In this document: in pieces, positions 59,549 through 64,000 of the stretch
Numbering within the stretch: the first letter of the stretch is position 1
How the letters are laid out: the number at the start of each line of letters is the position of its first letter
DNA from: Plectonema cf. radiosum LEGE 06105
Lineage (GTDB): Bacteria > Cyanobacteriota > Cyanobacteriia > Cyanobacteriales > Nostocaceae
Assembly (NCBI RefSeq): GCF_015207665.1
Contig: NZ_JADEWL010000001.1
Span: 1-64,000, forward strand
DNA: 64,000 nucleotides
Reading direction: 5' to 3'
Notes under the pieces: model-generated
The model's input: the letters and a program-made list of their open reading frames with translations, nothing else
Database searches by the model: none
What the model was told of the DNA's origin: nothing
Translations under genes and position numbers: made by a program

Positions 59549-59582
59549 TATTGTCCGTTGGTTTAGGCAATACAAGACGGAA
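59549..59582 (+). other. Possible H-type pseudoknot
   Basis: Interleaved complementary pieces: GTATTG (59549) with CAATAC (59569) and TCCGT (59555) with ACGGA (59578). The order a-b-a'-b' in 34 nt defines a compact pseudoknot if transcribed. It lies in the 380-bp gap between rpsF and the coiled-coil gene (59456-59835), which otherwise holds no gene. Confidence 0.3.
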
Positions 59583-59835
59583 ACTGAGGCTCTCATTGCT
59601 GTTTGACACAAGATTAAATTTTGGTAATAGGTATTTTGGATAAAATTATCTCAATCAACCATATCCAAAATTTAATCTGTGAAAAAAGTAAAAAAAAGTA
59701 AAAAATATATCTCTTTTACCCTTGCCATTACGGCTAAGGATGTTAAATTAACAGATACTTACCTTTAAGCGATCTATCTATATATTTATTGCTCTAAGCG
59801 TGGAATAAGATTTATTAAGTAAACTGTAAGACACT

Positions 59836-60393
59836 GTGAGCCAAACAGATAACTCCACTATCCAAGCTCTCTCCACTGAAGTATCAAAGTTGCGTCAAGA
59901 GTTACAGCTTCGAGACCAATTAGTGCAACAGTTGTCTCAAGAGCTATTTCGACTGGTAAAGGGTAATACCGATTTTATGCCCCAGCCAGCAGTTTCTGAA
60001 CGTCATCAGAACGAGCTAAATGCTTTACGAGAACAACTACAAGCGGTGGAAGAACAGGTAAATTTTTACCAAGAGCAGATTAGCACTCGCGACAGCGAAA
60101 TTTATCAGTTACGTCAGTCGGTTCAAGAGTTAACTGACCGTAGTAGGATGTTAGAGCAAGTAGTGCAAGAACTACCCCAAATTTATCGTCAGAAGTTTGA
60201 GGAACGGATGGCTCCGGTTAGAGAAAAATTAGCTGTTCTACAGCAAGAAAACCGTCAATTGCAAGCAGAATTGCAAAGCGTAAGCTATCGTTTAGCTCTT
60301 AAATCTCGCACGGCTTCTCACAGCGGTATTGATTTACCTTCATTTCCTCGCTCTAATCCCCCAGGTGGTATTTCTACGGTACCAAATGTTTAA
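59836..60393 (+). CDS. Coiled-coil protein of unknown function
   Basis: 185 aa from GTG 59836. Long heptad pattern (about residues 8-45 and 60-155) with Leu, Gln and Glu, for example LRQELQLRDQLVQQLSQEL. A short non-coil Pro-rich tail (DLPSFPRSNPPGGI) follows. No membrane or signal segment. I do not recognise the family. It stands between rpsF and the STAS gene; no operon is evident. Confidence 0.7.
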   Translation: MSQTDNSTIQALSTEVSKLRQELQLRDQLVQQLSQELFRLVKGNTDFMPQPAVSERHQNELNALREQLQAVEEQVNFYQEQISTRDSEIYQLRQSVQELTDRSRMLEQVVQELPQIYRQKFEERMAPVREKLAVLQQENRQLQAELQSVSYRLALKSRTASHSGIDLPSFPRSNPPGGISTVPNV

Positions 60394-61238
60394 TCTGCTA
60401 TATAAAAACTAGACAAGTCTAGACTTTTATTTCTTGTTTCAACGGGGGCATGGGAGCGGTTAACCCTCAACAAGCTTACACGGTTAAGCCATCCGCGTGA
60501 TTGTTAAACATCTTGATGTAGCTACGGTTTTTGCATATCAATCAAGAAAGCTTTTCTAAGATTTTAGCAAAAAACGAAGCATAAAATACATCAAAAAAAT
60601 ATAGACAATTGTCCCGAATTGACATTGCTTGTCTACAAAAAAGGTTACTAGTCAAAGCTCAGCCATTGAACATTAATAATAATTATTAATTTTTTGTCTG
60701 GACGCAGCTAATTAGTTAGAAGATAATTAAGTGATTTATCCTCGGTGATTTATCGAAAAACTAAAACAAAAGATATTTAAAAAAATTAATCTTCATTGGG
60801 CTAGATATAGAAACTAGCCCTTTAAACAAGAAAGGGCTGGTAGTTGAGATTTATTTTAGCAAAAAGAACCTAAACTCATAAAAAACAGTACATTTTTCAT
60901 CAGAGAGCGAAGAATTACTTGGGTAAAACGATAAAAATGAGTAGTTATCAATTTTACCCATTAATGAATTCTTCTATTGCTTTAGTATTCAAAATGGAAG
61001 AACATTCCATCAACTTAACGGCATCTCTAGCTATTGCTGAGTGCAGTTTATCTGTATGGAAAGTGAATTAGCATGGCGGTTGATATATAATATTCGCTAA
61101 GAACAGCCTCAAAGCGTTAGTTTGATTGCTGATGTGTTTAATTACTTACCGGGGCTAAAATAGCTAAAATAAAATTAAACCTCAGCATTTTGATTTCAAA
61201 TTAACAAAAATTAGTTCGCTACAACCAATTTTTTGTTT
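60394..61238. other. 845-bp convergent gap with hairpins
   Basis: A bulged hairpin (GCGG-TTAACC with GGTTAAGCCATCCGC, about 60451-60502) follows the coiled-coil gene, and GGGCTAG/CTAGCCC (60799-60821, loop about 9 nt) is followed by a second AGGGCT-type copy, a terminator-like element. No gene supported; AT-rich elsewhere. Confidence 0.45.
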
Positions 61239-61565
61239 TCACAAGATGTTCAAAACGTCTTCGTAAGTATTGAAAATTTCAAACACAGAATCTAGATGAG
61301 TAAGTTCCAAAACTAAGCGAACTGGTGCAATAACATTGCAAAGAACAAGACGACAATTCGATTGACGCGCTGTTTTAAGTCCTTTGACCAAGCCAACTAA
61401 GCCAGAACTATCCATAAAATCTACCTTACCTAAGTCTATAACCCAAAATTGCCCTGGCTGGGGTACAACTTGATTTATCTTTTCACTCAAGGTATTTCCA
61501 CCTTGTAAATCCATCGGTCCTTCGGGCTGGAATAGAATAACTTGACGTTCTATTGTGAAAGTCAT
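61239..61565 (-). CDS. STAS-domain protein (anti-sigma factor antagonist type)
   Basis: About 108 aa from ATG 61565 (an upstream ATG at 61613 would add 16 hydrophobic residues not typical of the family). A single STAS domain: VILFQPEGPMDLQGGNTLSEKI, WVIDLGKVDFMDSSGLVGLVKGL with the phosphorylatable Ser53/Ser54, and CNVIAPVRLVLELTHLDSVF. In partner switching such proteins are phosphorylated by an anti-sigma kinase. No kinase or sigma gene is adjacent; SigF is 44 kb away, so a link is only speculation. Confidence 0.88.
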   Translation of the reverse strand: MTFTIERQVILFQPEGPMDLQGGNTLSEKINQVVPQPGQFWVIDLGKVDFMDSSGLVGLVKGLKTARQSNCRLVLCNVIAPVRLVLELTHLDSVFEIFNTYEDVLNIL

Positions 61566-62147
61566 AAATTTAACTAGGTAGTTGAAGTACTTAAAAAACA
61601 AAAACAGACACAAATACTACTTGTTTCTTAACTAGAAGCTCTTCGTGCTTACCTACATATTAGTTCGGGTTTTGAGCAATGCAGTTGAGACAACTTAAAT
61701 CAGTATTTATGTCGTATAATTTTTCCAAACAATTCTCAGTATATGCATAAGGTATTTGGTTTTTCCGTAACAATCGTTTCTTTTACAAAATTTTTATAAT
61801 TTTCCCAGAGATTTATGAATTTCTGGTGAAATTTTTATTCTAAATGTTAGAAAATATAAGGCTGTGGTAAATTAATATCTATTGTAAATGTATTATTTAT
61901 TGCATATAGTTTTGCAAAATAAAAAAAGTAAAACCTTAAAACATATAGCTAATCAAGAATTATTGAATAACTATTTTTGCAAAAAAATATATTTACGTAT
62001 GATTTTTAGTATAATAAGTAAATTATAAGCTTGTAAGTACTTTATTCAAAATAAATTAAATAAAATAAACTGTAACTTAATTGACACCTCATCTAAAAAA
62101 GAGTCAAGATGTAGATATGTAAAATTATGTAAATATGGAAAGGCTGG
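61566..62147. other. 582-bp AT-rich divergent gap
   Basis: Between the STAS gene and the DedA gene, transcribed apart. No open frame, repeat or clear hairpin stands out; GGAAAGGCTGG just precedes the DedA start and includes the ribosome site. Confidence 0.5.
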
Positions 62148-62789
62148 ATGTCTCTCGATTTCATATCATTAGAGAATATTCAGGAAATTGCTCATCAATA
62201 CGGTTATTGGGCGATTTTTGTGGGGATTTTATTAGAAAATTTAGGTATTCCGCTTCCTGGTGAAACTGTAACTTTGGTGGGCGGTTTTTTAGCTGGTAAT
62301 GATGAACTTAATTACTGGTTAGTTTTAGCAGATGCAGCATCGGGTGCTGCAATTGGTGGGACTTGTGGCTATTGGATTGGTCGAATTGGTGGTTGGTCTT
62401 TGCTGATGAAACTTGCAAGCCTCGTGCGAATTTCTGAAGTTAAGGTTTTGGGTATTAAAGAAAAATTTAGCGAAAATGCTGCTAAAGCCGTATTCTTTGG
62501 CAGATTTTTTGCTTTACTACGAATTTTTGCTTCACCATTAGCCGGTATTGCTGAAATGCCTTTTGCTAAATTCCTGCTGTACAACTTTTTAGGCGCTGGT
62601 GCTTGGGCTGGTACGATGGTTTCCTTGGCTTTTTTTGCTGGCAAGGTAGTTTCTTTAGAACAGTTGGTAAAGTGGGTAGGTCAATTTACTATTTTGGCAT
62701 TGTTGATTCTGGTTGCTTTGATAGCCGTACCTTTGTGGCTAGAGTCGCGTCAGGTTGAGGAGGTAACTACTGACAGGTCAAAGGTTTAA
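62148..62789 (+). CDS. DedA-family membrane protein
   Basis: 213 aa with four to five hydrophobic helices. Family motifs include GILLENLGIPLPGETVTLVGGFLAG near the start and FFGRFFALLRIFASPLAGIAEMPFAKF, the conserved F-x-R-x3-R...G region with amphipathic re-entrant helix. DedA proteins are undecaprenyl-phosphate or lipid flippases in several bacteria. Stop codon at 62787-62789; the gene is convergent with argG. Confidence 0.92.
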   Translation: MSLDFISLENIQEIAHQYGYWAIFVGILLENLGIPLPGETVTLVGGFLAGNDELNYWLVLADAASGAAIGGTCGYWIGRIGGWSLLMKLASLVRISEVKVLGIKEKFSENAAKAVFFGRFFALLRIFASPLAGIAEMPFAKFLLYNFLGAGAWAGTMVSLAFFAGKVVSLEQLVKWVGQFTILALLILVALIAVPLWLESRQVEEVTTDRSKV

Positions 62790-62813
62790 GGTTAAAGGTC
62801 AAAATGTTGAGTG

Positions 62814-62877
62814 AGAAGTCGGGTTTTTATAAGGGTTGTCTGATGTTACAGATAATTATCCTAAAAACCCGACTTCT
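62814..62877. terminator. Bidirectional hairpin between dedA-like gene and argG
   Basis: AGAAGTCGGGTTTTTA (62814-62829) pairs with TAAAAACCCGACTTCT (62862-62877), 16 bp, 32-nt loop. The right arm ends 1 bp before the argG stop codon. Same family as 49289 and 34780. Confidence 0.8.
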
Positions 62878-62878
62878 G

Positions 62879-64000
62879 TTATTTCTGTTGAGACCAAATG
62901 CGGGTGGGTAATCCCCAGATGTAAATAAAGCCTTCGGCAGCTTTATGATCGAATTGGTCTTCAGATCCGTAGGTTGCTAATTCAGGATTGTACAGAGAAT
63001 TATCGGAACGACGACCAACAACGATCGCGTTACCTTTAAAAAGTTTCATCCGCACTGTTCCGGAAACTCGCTCTTGTGTCTTCTCAATAAAAGCATCAAG
63101 TGCAGCTTTGAGCGGACTAAACCACAAACCGTTGTAAATTAATTGGCTGTAAGTTTCTTCAATACCCCGCTTATAGTGGCTGACATCTGCTGTCAAAGTT
63201 AAACTTTCCAAATCGCGATGGGCTTGAATTAACGCTACCATTGCTGGTGATTCGTAAATTTCCCGCGATTTGATACCTACTAAACGGTTTTCGATCATGT
63301 CAATGCGTCCGACACCGTGATTTCCTACCAATTGATTGAGTTGAGAAATTATCTCAATTGGGGTTTTGGATTCACCGTTGAGAGTTGTAGGAATACCTTT
63401 GGTAAAACCGATTTCGATGTACTCTGGTTCGTCGGGAGTATTGGCGATCGCCTTTGTCATCTCGTAGATTTCTTCGGGAGGTTCGTATGACGGATCTTCT
63501 AACAAACCAGCTTCGATACTCCGACCAAGCATATTTTTGTCAATACTGTAAGGGGAAGATTTTTTGACTGGTGAGGGAATACCAAACCGTTCCCCATAAG
63601 CGATAGTTTCTTCCCGACTCATTCCCCATTCCCGTGCTGGTGCGAGTATTTTTAAACGGGGATTCATCGCTGCAACCGCTACATCGAAACGAACTTGGTC
63701 ATTACCTTTACCAGTACAACCATGGGCGATCGCATCGGCTTCATATTTATGAGCTGTTTCTACTAATGCTTTAGCAATTAACGGACGTGCAAGAGCAGTT
63801 GCTAGGGGATAGCGATTTTCGTAAATAGCATTAGCTTGAATGGCTTTAAATGCATAATCTTTGATAAAGGTTTCTCGGACATCGGCTATTAGCGATTCAC
63901 TTGCACCTGACTTGAGCGCTTTTTCACGAATTGGTTCTAATTCTTCACCTTGACCTAAATCTGCTGCTAGGGTAATAACTTCTTCTACTCCCCATTCTTG
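62879..64000 (-). CDS. argG: Argininosuccinate synthase (5' end outside window)
   Basis: The frame continues without stop from 62879 to the right edge, about 373 codons, so the Met at 63667 is internal, not the start; roughly 25-30 N-terminal residues with the ATP loop SGGVDTS are outside. Visible motifs: [51 protein letters not shown] and [25 protein letters not shown]. Joins citrulline and aspartate, using ATP, in arginine synthesis. It ends [13 protein letters not shown]. Confidence 0.96.
   Translation of the reverse strand, partial: QEWGVEEVITLAADLGQGEELEPIREKALKSGASESLIADVRETFIKDYAFKAIQANAIYENRYPLATALARPLIAKALVETAHKYEADAIAHGCTGKGNDQVRFDVAVAAMNPRLKILAPAREWGMSREETIAYGERFGIPSPVKKSSPYSIDKNMLGRSIEAGLLEDPSYEPPEEIYEMTKAIANTPDEPEYIEIGFTKGIPTTLNGESKTPIEIISQLNQLVGNHGVGRIDMIENRLVGIKSREIYESPAMVALIQAHRDLESLTLTADVSHYKRGIEETYSQLIYNGLWFSPLKAALDAFIEKTQERVSGTVRMKLFKGNAIVVGRRSDNSLYNPELATYGSEDQFDHKAAEGFIYIWGLPTRIWSQQK

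Noticed and set aside
63667-63667. Met at 63667 as the start of argG
   Set aside because: Upstream codons continue the ArgG sequence ([14 protein letters not shown]) without a stop to the window edge.

Overview
The window comes from the chromosome of a filamentous, probably heterocyst-forming cyanobacterium (Nostocales-like). The evidence is: magnesium chelatase ChlD, the crtP-crtB carotenoid pair, a Tic20-type protein, a SigF-type sigma factor, many HIP1 octamers (GCGATCGC), AT-rich gaps full of heptanucleotide tandem repeats (ACTCCAA, ATTACCA, AGTTATC types), and several families of small hairpin repeats. No phage, plasmid, CRISPR or large island is visible. The species cannot be named from the sequence alone.

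Layout. 1-7 kb: surface proteins (a 5'-cut beta-helix/OmpA protein, a 1325-aa protein with eight SdrD B-like repeats, a small secreted protein). 7-12.5 kb: a Ser/Thr kinase, a conserved hypothetical, a secreted 21-aa-repeat protein, a glycine-zipper/LEA-like protein and a secreted RidA homologue. 12.6-20.4 kb: housekeeping genes (YgfZ/GcvT-like protein, a small ferredoxin, cysteine synthase, SigF, phosphoglucomutase, DusA). 20.5-22.8 kb: a REP-associated tyrosine transposase (RAYT) inside its own array of GTAG-footed REP hairpins, including a 296-bp tandem duplication. 22.8-27.1 kb: chlD, rnc and a histidine kinase.

28.0-32.7 kb holds five co-directional genes that look like one signalling module: a coiled-coil protein, a membrane protein with a roadblock-like cytoplasmic region and an OmpA peptidoglycan-binding domain, a Ras/Rab-like small GTPase, a PAS-like protein and a histidine kinase. 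This is the best candidate here for a little-described system: it would link the cell wall, a GTPase switch and phosphotransfer.

32.7-38.4 kb: an MFS transporter, a GT2-NlpC/P60 pair, a class A beta-lactamase-like hydrolase and a Uma2 protein. 38.5-50.2 kb is an exopolysaccharide locus of Wzx/Wzc/Wzy type: flippase and Wzc-like co-polymerase on the minus strand, then divergently Wzy, three glycosyltransferases and a membrane-anchored GH5 glycosidase, ending with a WecG/TagA-family transferase. 51-64 kb: a predicted outer-membrane protein, tRNA-Ser(GCU), crtB-crtP, glyA, a small cysteine protein, Tic20, an FAH-family enzyme, rpsF, a coiled-coil protein, a STAS protein, a DedA protein and argG, which runs off the right edge.

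Repeats are unusually informative here. One palindrome family (GAGACG...CGTCTC) sits in likely terminators and also inside the chlD coding sequence. A roughly 100-bp hairpin-bounded element occurs in several copies. A GAAGTCGGG hairpin family sits between genes. A minus-strand structured element at 34.4-34.6 kb resembles an IS200/IS605 right end or omega-RNA remnant.
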